64,000 nucleotides of DNA from Moniliella sp. 'wahieum'. Its lineage: Eukaryota; Basidiomycota; Moniliellomycetes; Moniliellales; Moniliellaceae. The stretch's first letter is position 1. The number at the start of each line of letters is the position of its first letter. The stretch is taken from positions 1 through 64,000 of the forward strand of contig RSEE01000005.1 of assembly GCA_003971905.1 (NCBI GenBank), given 5' to 3'. Both the position numbers and the translations under genes were made by a program. Shown here one piece after another: positions 1 through 11,200 of this stretch. The notes under the pieces were generated by a model. It had not been told where the DNA came from and made no database searches. It was given only the letters and a program-made list of their open reading frames with translations.

Positions 1-85
1 CCCCCCCCCTTTCCCTTGTCTCGAGGGTATATGCCCCCCCCCCTTGTGGCCCAGGGCCAGCTGACGCATTTCTGGTCGTTTGCAG

Positions 86-1949
86 GTCGTGGCTGAATCC
101 ATCGATCCACGCACCACACCCGTCAGTGAAATCATGACGCTTTCGCCGATGGTTACACGCGACAGCATGCTAGCGACCGATGCGCTCACACCATGGTCTC
201 CCGTGGCTTCCGCCACTTGCCCGTATGCAACGACGAAGGGGACATTGGTCTCCTGGACATTGCCAAAGTATTTTACGACGCGCTCAAAAAGCTTGAACGA
301 GCGTATGCAAGCCAGTCAACAAAACTGTACACTGCGTCGAGGGCGTGCAGAATGAATGGGGCACTGGCACCGTTGGTAACCAAGACACGATGCGCGATTA
401 CATTGACACGCTCCGGAACAGGACCTTGCCCGACCTGTCCACTTGTCTCGACGAAGGTACTGTCCCCTGCACGGTTTCAGTCCGCCACCTCGTCCTCGAG
501 GCACGGATGATGGCCGAGTACCAGACTACTGCGGTGCTTGTGTGATTGAGGGCAGCGTGCCTTCGGGGGATGTATCGGGCTTTGGGGCTGGAGGCGCCGC
601 AGGGCCCCGATTGGCAGGCATATTTACTTCGAAAGATGTGGTGCTGCGTGTGATCGCGGCCGGCTTGGATCCTCGGACGTGCAGTGTGGTCCGGGTCATG
701 ACTCCGCACCCTGACCGGCCTCACCCACCATGACGATCCAAACGGCGCTGCGCAAGATGCACGATGGTCATTACCTCAACCTCCCTGTGGTGGACCAAGC
801 GGTTGGGCGTAGTTGGAGTGGTCGATGTGCTCCGTCTCACGTGGAAGACACTCGAGATCATCACGGCTATGCAAGAAACCCCGAGGAAGCGGGCGTGGAA
901 GCAAGCGAAGGAGGCCCGATGTGGAACCACTTTTGGAACAGCTTGGGCTCAGGATCGTACTATGGATCGAATGCTGATGATGGAGTGGGCGAGGAGGCAG
1001 TTTCCTCTCGGGCGTCCCACTCGATCCATCCTACGAGGGAGAGTACGATCCGCCCTTCTCTCCCGACGGCAACCTTTCCTCCGACGTTCCCCAATGACAG
1101 TGCATCCGCTGTAGCTGCAGCCCAAGAACTTGCGGAGGTCGAGGCCCCTGCAGGCTCAATGACACACGACAGCAATTCCAAGGTCGGGGGTGTATCGGAT
1201 GCACTGCTTGGTTCCGAGGGAGTGTTGGATGGAGGAGGACCAGAGTTTTGCCTGTTCAAGTTCACCACCCCTTCCAAGCACGTTCACCGCTTCCAAGCTC
1301 CCTTTGACCAACTGGACGTCGTGCAGGACATGGTGGCGTCCAAGTTAGCTCGAGACGAATTCTTTGCCGAAGAACATTTAGGCCGATGGGTACCCAACCC
1401 AAAAGACTTTAAGTTGGGGTATGAGGACGACGACGGGGACAAGGTAACCATCACTACGGATGATGATATGATCGAAGCTGTTCGCCTTGCTCGCCAGCTG
1501 GGAAGAGACCGCGTTACCCTGCTCATCTTTGGTGGCTCCTCTTGGTCAGCACCAGCGTCAGCCACCAGCGTCAGCACCAGCGCTCTCCTCACCCCGCAGT
1601 CTCAAGAACTGGACGATCAGAGGAAAAAGCTACTCCTCACAAGGTTTTCTCGACCATGCGGACCAACCCTCCTCCTCCCGCATCGCTGGCGTACGCCATG
1701 AACCCACCGAGACTCGCTCTCCGGTGATGGATCCCTCGTCCCGCTCGACCGCTTCCACCGCCTCGACTTGCTCGTCAGATGAACTATCAGACCTCGGATC
1801 GAGGCGCAAAGCCAAGAAACAACCCAAGTCTCGAGCGGGAGGAGCGGACCAAAGATCTGGCTCTCCCAGCAGCGATTGGGTTCCTTGGTGTGGTAGTCTT
1901 GGTCGCGGTTGTGATTGCCCGTCGTGCACCACAACGACCGGTACGTTAA
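86..1949 (+). CDS. CBS-domain / PB1-domain protein (Mug70-like), 5' end outside window
   Basis: The window opens inside an intron whose 3' AG is at 84-85, so the start is missing. CBS-type sequence follows (VSEIMTLSPMVTRDSML, then SRGFRHLPVCNDEGDI, GLLDIAKVFYDALKKLERAY) and again near 600-830 (GIFTSKDVVLRVIAAGLDP, MHDGHYLNLPVVD). A PB1 domain lies at about 1250-1535 (FKFTTPSKHVHRF ... DFKLGYEDDDGDKVTITTDD). The C-terminus carries one hydrophobic segment (about 1867-1925) followed by basic residues, so a tail anchor is plausible. Fungal CBS-PB1 proteins of the S. pombe Mug70 type have this architecture; CBS pairs usually bind adenylate nucleotides. The reading frame changes several times (near 190, 340, 540, 800, 1650), and at 190 the change fits one missing base. 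Stop TAA at 1947-1949. Family call firm, function unknown. Confidence 0.8.
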
Positions 1950-4660
1950 CCGTTAACCCTTCTTTTCTCTCTGGTCACTAGGTCTCTCTGTGGAGATTGT
2001 GGGGAGGGTAGCATGCCACTCCATTGCGATGCCTATCTTTCTTCCACTTTGGCCTTTCGAAGATCTGACTGATCGGTACCCGTACAACTATATCTTTTCC
2101 ATCTTGACGACGAGGCCTGCATTCCCTCCTGACTGAGTATTGGGGACTTTCAATACCACACTTCACATTGTCCTTCCAAAACCCATCTCAGTGGCGAATC
2201 AGCCTCGGGAGCTTCTCCCCCCAAACTGCTCCTGCCATTTGCACTTTCATCGCGAGAACACATAACTGGGGAAGAGGGGTAATGTTGTGTGCATATGTGC
2301 CCCTTTTCCCCTCCTGCACTGCCGTGCCAACACGTGACGAAGACCATCCTGCCACGAAGAATCCATTTGACGCCTCTTACCACACGTCCCGCCACCCCCG
2401 TCCACGTTTGTTCTTCCTTCTCTTCTCTTGTGTAGCTCGTTATAGATCCCCTCTTTGCCTCCCGGCATGGCAACCATACCCCCATTCCGGCTCTGGCAAT
2501 CATCTCTACCGCTTTCTCACGTGCCACACTGGTAAGAGGGAGAGAGAAGATCGCTCAGTAGGAACCGTCTTGCCGTTATGTAGGTACTTGATCCTGCTGT
2601 CCAATCTATAGTTGGGCCATCGTGAGCCACCATAGCTGTCGCCTGCCATCTTACTACTACTCCCGCAAAGCTTTAGTCACTGTCACACCGCAGGACGTCA
2701 GCTGTGTAGTTTCACACTCATACGTTCATTGATATATCGAGTCCAAATATCTGATCGCCGTCCGGTGGCTGAGGCCTGAGGGCCTGAGGGCCGGACCTGA
2801 GTACCCTGAGTGCTGAGGTTCAGCAGTACCAGGTAGTACCTCAGTACACAGCCACTAGTCCCTTGTGGACATTCGCCTTATGTATGTCCATGACATCCGT
2901 TTAATACACCTGTATGTATGTACGCCGCCACCCCCTGTGTGGAACGGCGCGGTACAATTTATGTACTAAGAACAATCAGAATTGCTTGGCGTTGTCTGCT
3001 AGAGTGCCACTTGGGAGCACTCGCGATCCTACCTAAGAATCAGCTGCAAAGCAGCCTTCAGATCTCAGACAAGGTGTGAAGGCAAGGTGGCGAGCCACAA
3101 TTCTTCAAGCAACGTTTGAAGGGAAGGAGACAGGAGAGAGAGGAGGAGGATGGCGCGAGCAGGCTGGGGTTGTGCAGCCTGCGAGTGGAAGGTTCAACGT
3201 TCACATGTTTGTACGCCCGTGTTGTTGTGCGAGGCGGCCCCCGTTCCGCCTCTGCTCCGCTCCTGCTGTTGCGCCTCCAGGATGCCTAACCCTGATTGCA
3301 TACACACCACCTCCTCCTCCCTTGCCTTGCTTGCCTGCCACTGCCACAGGTGTTTGCATGATTAGCAAGATTCATGAGCATGATTGATGCGTAACACAAA
3401 AGCTCGCATGCCACAAGGTCTCCTCAACTACAGACAGAAGCCAGTCTCTCACTCAGTCAGATAGTACGGACAGCCATTTGTGGGGATGTTTCCCCATTGC
3501 AGCGTATTCGTTGGTGTGCCGGACAAAACCGTGGTCTAACGCAGCCTCCTCTCTCACCCAGTCAGACATGCATAGTGGGAGGCATTATGCATTTACATGT
3601 TACATGTTACGCGTTACGTGTTACATCATATGTTACAGTAGGCGTTTCATGTTTTACAGCCACTGGACCTGCCTCTGGCTTTCTCACACACACACACCCC
3701 GGTTCAGTGCCGATGTTGGCGTGCACGTAATCCACGCGCTATAAGTAAGGTAATCGGTATATCATGGACCAAAAATGCTGCGGTGCTTTTGCCATGTGGC
3801 CAACACGCAACGAGTTGAGAAGTGGCCAGTACGGTGAAATGGCTGTGGATGTGCAAAACGCCCGACGGCCGACGCTGTAGTTTGCCTGAGTACTGAGTTT
3901 AGGCCTTGTCACAATGGCAGCCCTCAGGCCTCAGGGACTCAGTAACTCGCACGCGTGGGAAGAAACAAGGGAGGCTGCGGATCGACAATCAGCACCGACA
4001 GCTAATAGTCGACAATCGATAAGCGCTAAGCGCTAAGCGCTAATAAGGCCTCCCAGCGATGCGCTACAACAGGCTCAACCAGGGACTGGGTTACAGTGCG
4101 TACTCGGCACGCTGAGTGCTATTCCCGCGCCCCTGCCCCACAGCGCAGGCTCTTGTTCCTGAGATGGCAGACGCCTTTAAATATTCCCGGCAGGACGGCT
4201 GTGTCGCCCGCCACAAGATACATATTTGCCCCGTAGTACCAGCCTTCCGCCCCGTCCTTCCGGTGCGTCTCTCCGCATCCGCGAAGGACCCTGGCAGCCA
4301 CGCCGCCCCGTGCAGAGCACTGCGCTAGTGCGCCGCTGGGGATGCTCGGGTGCTCCGGTGGCGACTGCCCCAGTGCTCCTTCGCGCCGCCTTGCCAAGAC
4401 CCGGGCTGCGGCAGTGCGCGCATCCTCGCCAGCTGGTATACTCGGTACTCGGTCCGCGGCACTCGGCACGCGGCTACGCAGGCCTCAGGACGTCGGTACT
4501 CGTACTCACCGGTCTCCGGCCCTTGGAGATGGCCGCTCTTCGTTGGTTCGCGAGGGCACAAGTTGTACATCCTGCGCGTGCAGCTCGTTTCCGCAGCCGT
4601 TCTTGCGAAGAATTCAATCCTCCCTTGTGATGCTCGCATCGGAGGAGACCGTGGGACTAG
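1950..4660. other. Intergenic spacer without a supported gene
   Basis: Only short shadow ORFs are present. The spacer contains a dispersed repeat copy near 2998-3175, TGAG-rich motifs at 2770-2825 and 3883-3940 in opposite orientation, a TTACATG-type tandem tract at about 3595-3645 and an AAGCGCT tandem at about 4020-4042. GC-rich sequence from 4100 to 4660 precedes the protease promoter and holds overlapping ORFs in several frames with no recognisable product. Confidence 0.6.
2998..3175 (+). repeat. Dispersed repeat R2, copy 1
   Basis: The segment starting GAGTGCCACTTGGGAGCACT and running through the motifs CTGCAAAGCAGCCTTCAG, AAGGYGTGAAGGCAAA and GAAGGGAAGGAGACAGGAG recurs at 56465-56640 in the same order and strand with small indels. 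No ORF is conserved between the copies. CTGCAAAGCAG is a short inverted repeat. This may be a non-coding mobile relic; ends are approximate. Confidence 0.7.
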
Positions 4661-4677
4661 CCGGCCCTCTCGCGATG

Positions 4678-4685
4678 TATATATA
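4678..4685 (+). promoter_or_regulatory. TATA box of the aspartic protease gene
   Basis: A TATATATA run lies 44 bases upstream of the chosen protease ATG at 4729. The spacing fits a fungal core promoter. Confidence 0.55.
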
Positions 4686-4728
4686 GCCGTACCGTTGTTG
4701 CTCAGCCGCCTTGCTCGCCCACCCCCCA

Positions 4729-6524
4729 ATGCGCTCCCTTTGTCCGTCGTCTTCGCCTACATTGCCGCGAGCGCTCTGGTGGGCGCCCTGCCCATGGGGC
4801 AGGAGCAAGCCAGCAAGCCCCAGCCGCTCAAGCGTCTGAGCCTGCCCTTGTACCATCAATCCTCCCGTCCTTATGCAAACCGCAAGCGTGACTCTCTCAC
4901 CGCACGCGAGGCTGCCGCCCGCTTCGAGGCCGAGGTCGCGTACCTAGAGGCCAAGTATCAGAAACGCAACTCTACCCCACCTGTCGCTGCTCGTGCCGAT
5001 CAGGGCTCCCCTGACCTCCTTTCCAAGCGTCAGCGTGTTGCGCTGACCGATCTCGCATTGGACGTGTCCTACTACGCCCCCGTGAGCATTGGTACCCCTC
5101 CTCAGACTATGAAACTCATACTTGACACGGGAAGCTCCGATCTGTGGTTTATCAGCGACCAGTGCACCTCCGAATCATGTGCGCCCTACTCAAAGTTTGT
5201 TACAGCCGATTCCAAGACACTACGGTATTCAGACCAACCTTGGGAGGATTCGTATGGCATAGGCGACGCTCAGGGGTCTCTCGTCTCGGATCGGGTCGAA
5301 ATGGCTGGAGCGGTTGTCGAATCTCTTTCTTTTGGTGTTGCATCTGAGCTTACCCAGAGTCCCTTCATCCCGCCTGTTTCAGGCATCATGGGCATGGGTC
5401 TTCCCGGATTGAGTACCATGGGCATCACTCCGTTCTGGATGGTGCTCGCCGATTTGCACTCTATCACACCGGCCTTTTCGTTCCAAATGGCACGGAACCC
5501 GGGTGCTAAGAACGTCACCGACGAGGCACCCGGCGGCATTTTTACCTTGGGTGAGATTGACTCTAGCCAGTATTCTGGCGACATCAACTGGATCAACACG
5601 GTGGATAATACTCGTTGGGGTATCCCCCTGGATGCAGTCACGCTGAATGGGAGTACTGCTCCTTTGCAACAGTCGTGGGCGCTCATGGACTCAGGTGCGT
5701 TTATCCCAGTCAGTTCTCTTCCAAGTGCTGACCTTTTGTTCGCTTGACTCTCTGTCAAAAGGAACAACTTTGATCAGCGTACCACCTCAGGTGGCATTAG
5801 CGGTGTATAACTCCATCCCTGGGTCAACTACGCAAGGTGGTGATAGTCGTCGTCGTCGTCGTCATCCCAGAAGTACTTCTACCCTTGTGATACCCAAGTG
5901 GAGCTCTCATTCACCTTGGGAGGTAAGGTATACCCTATTGATCCCGCTGATTTCAACCACGGTCCGGTCAACGACGAAGGTACGATGTGCTATGGTGGCG
6001 TTTTTGCGGGGCCTAGTCTTGGTGATGACTCGCCCGATTTCATCCTGGGAGATGCGTTTCTCAAGTCGTACTTTACTGCCTTCCAGTTGGGTCCGCAAGG
6101 TCCTCAAGTTGGGATTGCGTCGCTTAAAACCAGTACGACGGCCCAGACCATGCCGCAAACTGCAACGTTCGTCTCCAACACCCAACTTGCATCTCTTTGG
6201 GATATCACCACCGATATTTTCGAAACGACCGAGCCGGTAACAGGCGCTGGGATTGATTGGGCTACCGCCCTTTTCTCCGCCCCTGTTGCGTCTGGAACGG
6301 GGGGAGTAAAGACGGCGACTTACATGGGGTACAGCGGTGATGGGCCTCTCACTGCTGCAGGTGGTGCCACGGTTACGGAGAGCGCCGTGAGCGCGGCTAC
6401 CGGCAGTGCCAGTGCGCAAGCTGCTGGTCGTCGGCCAAGAAATCCAGCGCTGGTGGGGGATTGCGCGCCAATGGCCTTGCTCTCTCTCGTTGGAAGTCTG
6501 CTCGCCGGCGCTCTGCTCATGTGA
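4729..6524 (+). CDS. Secreted pepsin-like aspartic protease (family A1), probably GPI-anchored
   Basis: Endopeptidase of the pepsin/yapsin family, about 575 residues. The ATG at 4729 opens MRSL and, after one apparently missing T in the TTT near 4739, continues into a textbook signal peptide (SVVFAYIAASALVGALP). A propeptide with Lys-Arg sites (SKRQR near 5025) follows. The two catalytic motifs are LDTGSSDLWF near residue 132 and MDSGTTLISVP near residue 320, the second spanning an intron at 5695-5761. Another frame change lies in a TCG repeat near 5850 and also fits one missing base; after it the reading resumes with YFYPCDTQVELSF. The protein ends in a Ser/Ala-rich stretch plus a hydrophobic tail (LLSLVGSLLAGALLM), as in GPI-anchored yapsins. 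TATA at 4678. Family certain; anchoring inferred. Confidence 0.9.
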
Positions 6525-6938
6525 AAAGAGCAAAACAACGCGTTACACGCCTTTCTTCAACAAGTTCTCAACAGTTCGATGCCGTTTTCTTTACTTGATT
6601 CTTGCCTTTTCTTCGCTTGCTGCTTCATCATCGACATGTGACCCCTTACTGTCCGGGGGAATTGATTTCCTCTCATGTGGCTACTATGCACAGATCATTA
6701 CACTATACATAACGAGTATATTGATGCACTCGCGGCAATCAGGGACTTTGCTGTATCTATAGCGACCCGTAGAACTGAGGCTCTGACTTAGGAGAAACCT
6801 AGTATCTAAAGCGCACACCGGCCAACGAGGAATTGCCAAGTAACGAGGTATATGTAAGCGGAAGTAAGGGAATGAGAAGGAAAGGTGGTGGCGAAGGGGG
6901 CAGTAGTAGAAACAGCGGGATCGGAGAGTGTAATACCA

Positions 6939-6962
6939 GCACCAGCACCAGCACCAGCACCT
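6939..6962 (+). repeat. CCAGCA trinucleotide-type microsatellite
   Basis: Four to five tandem CCAGCA units immediately upstream of the retroelement relic. No coding role is evident. Confidence 0.6.
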
Positions 6963-6966
6963 GACG

Positions 6967-8275
6967 ATGGGCCACGTTACCCAACTCCGCCGATGCCTTG
7001 GTTACGACGCGATTTTGGTGGTGGTGGATCGGTTCATCAAAATGGGTCACTTCATTCCCGCTCAAACGACCGATACCGTCACAGCTCGCACTCCAGTTTT
7101 GTTGAGTATCGGACCACATCATCTGGATTTGAGACTCAACAGTTTGGTTCGGCATTGGTTTGGTTCGTCCTGCTTTGTGGGCCAAACGACTTAAGTGGTC
7201 TGAGCTGCAAGGTTCTTTTGCTCGAGTTGTCTTTCTTCTTTTTCCCTACTTTGCGTATAAGTAGGACGACCCCTCGCGGGTATACAATGCTATTCTTCAC
7301 CACACCCACTCCCTTTGGCTTGCATGGTACACTCCGCCCCTTTACAAGTTTGTACACCATGTCTCTTCCGCTACCAGGTCCTTCTCTTACTTCTGGTGAC
7401 TAATTGGGGACCGACCTTCATGAGCCACGTCTGGAAAGCCTTGCGTGTCGACTTGGGTATCAAGCCGAGCGTCTAGCGCCGCTTACCACCCTCAGACGGA
7501 CGGCTAGACCGAGCACCTCAACCAGATCTTCAAATAGCACCTCCGCTGTTACCTCGACGAGCAGCAGTCCAATTGATTCGACCTCCTCCCCACGGCCGAT
7601 GAATATGCCTACAACTTGTCCTTTCACTCTAGCACCCACCAGTCCCCTTTTGTTCTTACTTTGGGTACTCCCGCGGGGGAGTTGAAGCCCGCCCCTCCGC
7701 TCGTGCCCCCGACGCTGCGTCGTACCTTGAAGGTTCGCGTTCGTCCCAGGTGGTGGCCCGCCGGACGCTCGCGCAGCGAGTGAAGAACCCTACAAGCACT
7801 ATGCCGACCAGCAGCGCATCATCGAGGCGGCGCCCTTCACTACTGGCAAGCCTGTCTTGGTCCGCCGGGACGGGTATGTGTCTAACCAGCGACCCTTTGA
7901 CGGCCTCCACTATCGCTACCTCGGCCCCTTTCCCATTGTCCGCGCTGTGGACCGCCGCGTACCAGGTCCGCCTTCCCGACTACCTACCTACACTGCCATG
8001 ACGTGTCTCATGTGTCCTGCTTCCGTGCCTACACTCCCGGTGACATATGGTACCTGCCCGCTTAATTGAGTCCCCGTCTTCTCTTCCCCAATATGCTGAC
8101 AATGATGCGGTTCAAAATGAGATCGAACACGTCCTCGACGATCGCCGCAAGGGCTGTGGAGGTCGCATTGAGTACTTCGTTCACCTCTGTGGCTATCCCG
8201 TCCACGAGCGGGAGTGGGTACCAGCCGCGGGCATGTCTCATGAGAGCCGGTGGTCCGTTTCCATGCCCTTTATGT
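6967..8275 (+). mobile_element. Ty3/gypsy retrotransposon relic (integrase and chromodomain)
   Basis: Fragments appear in the expected order. Integrase core begins with GYDAILVVVDRFIKMGHFIP (about 6997-7056). A second core block reads WGPTFMSHVWKALRVDLGIK (about 7399-7460), then an HPQTDGQTE-type motif is seen across frames near 7490. A post-integrase block near 7855-7960 (VRRDGYVSNQRPFDGLHYRY) and a chromodomain (IEYFVHLCGYPVHEREWVPA, about 8169-8230) complete it. Stops and frame changes are numerous, and about 150 bases between the two core blocks do not match the domain. No reverse transcriptase or protease and no certain LTR were seen. This is the 3' end of a chromovirus-type element, dead and truncated. 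Confidence 0.85.
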
Positions 8276-8279
8276 GACG

Positions 8280-11200
8280 GGGTAACTGGCTTCCCACGCG
8301 GAGACCTTCCCTGCCCATCGGAGACAGGACTCACGGACGACTGAACGCGTTTCAGATCCAAAGTCCAAGACTCACTGGCGTGAACGTAGGAGGGTGGTGA
8401 GTGATGTTTTGCTCTACGTCGAGCAGAGCCTGAGCAACGGTCTGCGAGCAACGGTCTGCAAGCCGAGGTTGCGTGTGTCGGAGCTCAGGACGGGAAAGCG
8501 GGGAACTCCGACGAGCGAGGGAGGGCGAGCGAGCTGGTCGGAAGGGGTTTCTACTAGAAGTAAAGTGTCTATAAGAAGGGGGAAGGGGAAAGAATGGTCG
8601 GCGGCTTGGGCCATTATTGGATCTAAGAAGAGGCAGGTCTTATAGAAGGGACTGAAGGGGGACAAGGGGAGAGCAAGAGGTCTACAGTGCAAAAGGGGAA
8701 ACGAGTCAAAGGGGAGAAGAGGACCAAGTGCGAGAGAGATGAGACGAGAGACGAGGTGAGGGTCAAGGGCAAAGTGGACCCGAGGTGAGAAACGAGGCGA
8801 GAAACCGAGTCGAAACCAATGTGTGGTGTTTGGATTCTAGACGACTGCGAGCGGAAAAATGATGATTGTTGTGGGTTTTGTAGATAGGAAGAGAATCCGA
8901 GTCACGTTAGCGAAAGAGAAGAGAATCCGAGTCACGATAGGGAAAAAAGCCGAGAAGCGGTAGCGACGATAAAGAAGTGGACGTGGCTGTGCAAGGCGGC
9001 TCAGTCTCGTCGCCCCGTGATACTGTACCCCAATAAGGCCGTGCTCGCTGACTCGTACGGTATCATCTACTGTTGCTTCTTCCCACGAACAAGTGCTACG
9101 TCCGTTGCCCTAGTCTCGATGAAGAGATGAGGGAAAACGGTATTCAATTATCTAACGAGAGAAGTAAGAAGCCATATGCGGCAGCGGAGCTCAAAGGACA
9201 AAAGGCGGACCAGATTTTATAAAACAGTGAGGGAAAGGAGCTATATGCACCGATGGTCTGTCCATTTTGTTCCCAAACCCGGTTCAGCCGCAAAACTGGA
9301 AGCAATCACAACCATACAGGTACAATAACAAGTTTGCAAGATGGAAGTATCGGACGCAGATATAGGACGCGTCAACTAGGATGAAGAAGAAGGGATACCG
9401 AAAAGGTGCCACAGCAGTATAAATGTTGACTTGGACGAGGCGGATATGCCTTCAGCAGACATAGTCGGTTAAATCCAATATTGAGTAACAGTCCATATTA
9501 CCTCGTTTTTGCAGCACACCACTTTGCTCAGGGCAGTGCCCGACTCAGTTCATGGATTGAGACTCTTCGCTCATCGACCCTGCATACATTGCCCACGACG
9601 AACACAATTCCATGATCACTTCAGGTTTTAAAACTGCACGTCCCATTGGCAACGTCCCCATATGCACTAGTATTATGTGGGCTAGCGGTCACAGTCACGG
9701 GTGCAACTGTAATTAACAACTCGGCGAGGTAATTGCCTATTGCCGAGTTTTCCAGCAGAGTACCTCCCAATCTCCACTGCACACCAGACACCTTTCCAAT
9801 TGAATTATCTGAGAGCTACGGCTTTATGGCACTACTTTTGGGTTGCTCGTGGTTACCATATTGGGTGGTAGATGGATTCTCGAGATTCCGGCTGAGATAT
9901 CCTCCATGAGCAGTGCTAAAGCGCACATGCCTCTCATTATGGACACATATGTACGCCCATTATGTAGAAGATGCTGCAGGGGAACCTGATTATCGGTTGG
10001 ACTTGATCTTGTAGAAAATGTATGGAATATCCAGAGGGCTCGAAGAAGCGAAGGACAAGACACAGTATGTCTACAGCGTGTTACTCTACTCCAGGACCAC
10101 TATGACAATAATCTGTTGAGCAATCGTGTTGCTTGTACATTTGGCCAGTGGCCAGACTCTCGGGTCTAAGAGGCCCACTGATTTCCGATTTTTGTTTTGC
10201 GGCCTCGAGACAGTCGTCAGCCCCGGTGACGCCTAGTTGTGTTATGTGGCCCTGCGTGTTGCTCGTTCGCATAGACTACGCTACCACCACAAGTGCCACT
10301 GCATCACTCTAATGATACTGGTTCAATCTGAGGTCTGGTTTTATAGTCCACTAATGCATGAGTTAATTCTTTCGTCGCATATGTTACCGTGCAAGCAGCT
10401 GATGTTCGAACGTAGCGCCCCCCACATACGGCAGCATCAAAATTGTGACTTCTCCAGGCCAGCAGCATTGTTTTCTGGATTCACGAAGGCAGAACTCGTA
10501 ATCCCAAGTGATTTGCGGGAGCTTTTGTCCTTCAACATCAGCATGTTATCTTCTTCTCCTGCATTACGAGTTATGTACACGATTCTTTGCTAATGAGAGG
10601 GTAATGTAGTACTAGAGCCCCAACAGTTCATGGCATGGCGCAGGGTTGGACTAGATTACACTGCACGATGCCAAAACTAACCAGCGTTGCAAACTAGTGG
10701 AAGGTGTGAGCCATTGGCTAGAAGAGGGATGTCAGAGGTGAAAAACTTCTACATCATCGCAGTGGCCATTCAACTGTTTTTTGGCACGGGGTGCGTGTGA
10801 TCCTGGGTCATGATTAGTTGCAGTGGGGTGGCAGGTGGCCGCTTGATTTTATCGGTCAAGGCATAGAAAATAGCCTGCCGACCGCCCATCACCTTTTTGT
10901 TGCTATCCTTTGAACAGCCTGTGCAGAGGTCCTTAGACTACTGGCAGTTGACAACTAGCCGAGGGTTCACGCATTCAGATAACTTCTTGACGCCCCGCGG
11001 TTGGTATTTTTCGCCCGCTGAACACATCCCGCTCTTGTAACCATGCACAGTTCTATCAGAACTGTAGCCGAAGTCACTGATGCAAGAAAACGGGGAACAA
11101 TGGCAGCCGAATGTGAATCGATGTCGGTAATCACTGTAATTTTCTCGTATCATAAAACAACTACAGGTCCACTTGAGCCATCACGCGGTGAGGTTCAAAT

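Noticed and set aside
4226-4690. Several overlapping 110-130 codon ORFs upstream of the protease
   Set aside because: GC-rich shadow frames on both strands without domains; the protease signal peptide and TATA define the real start downstream.
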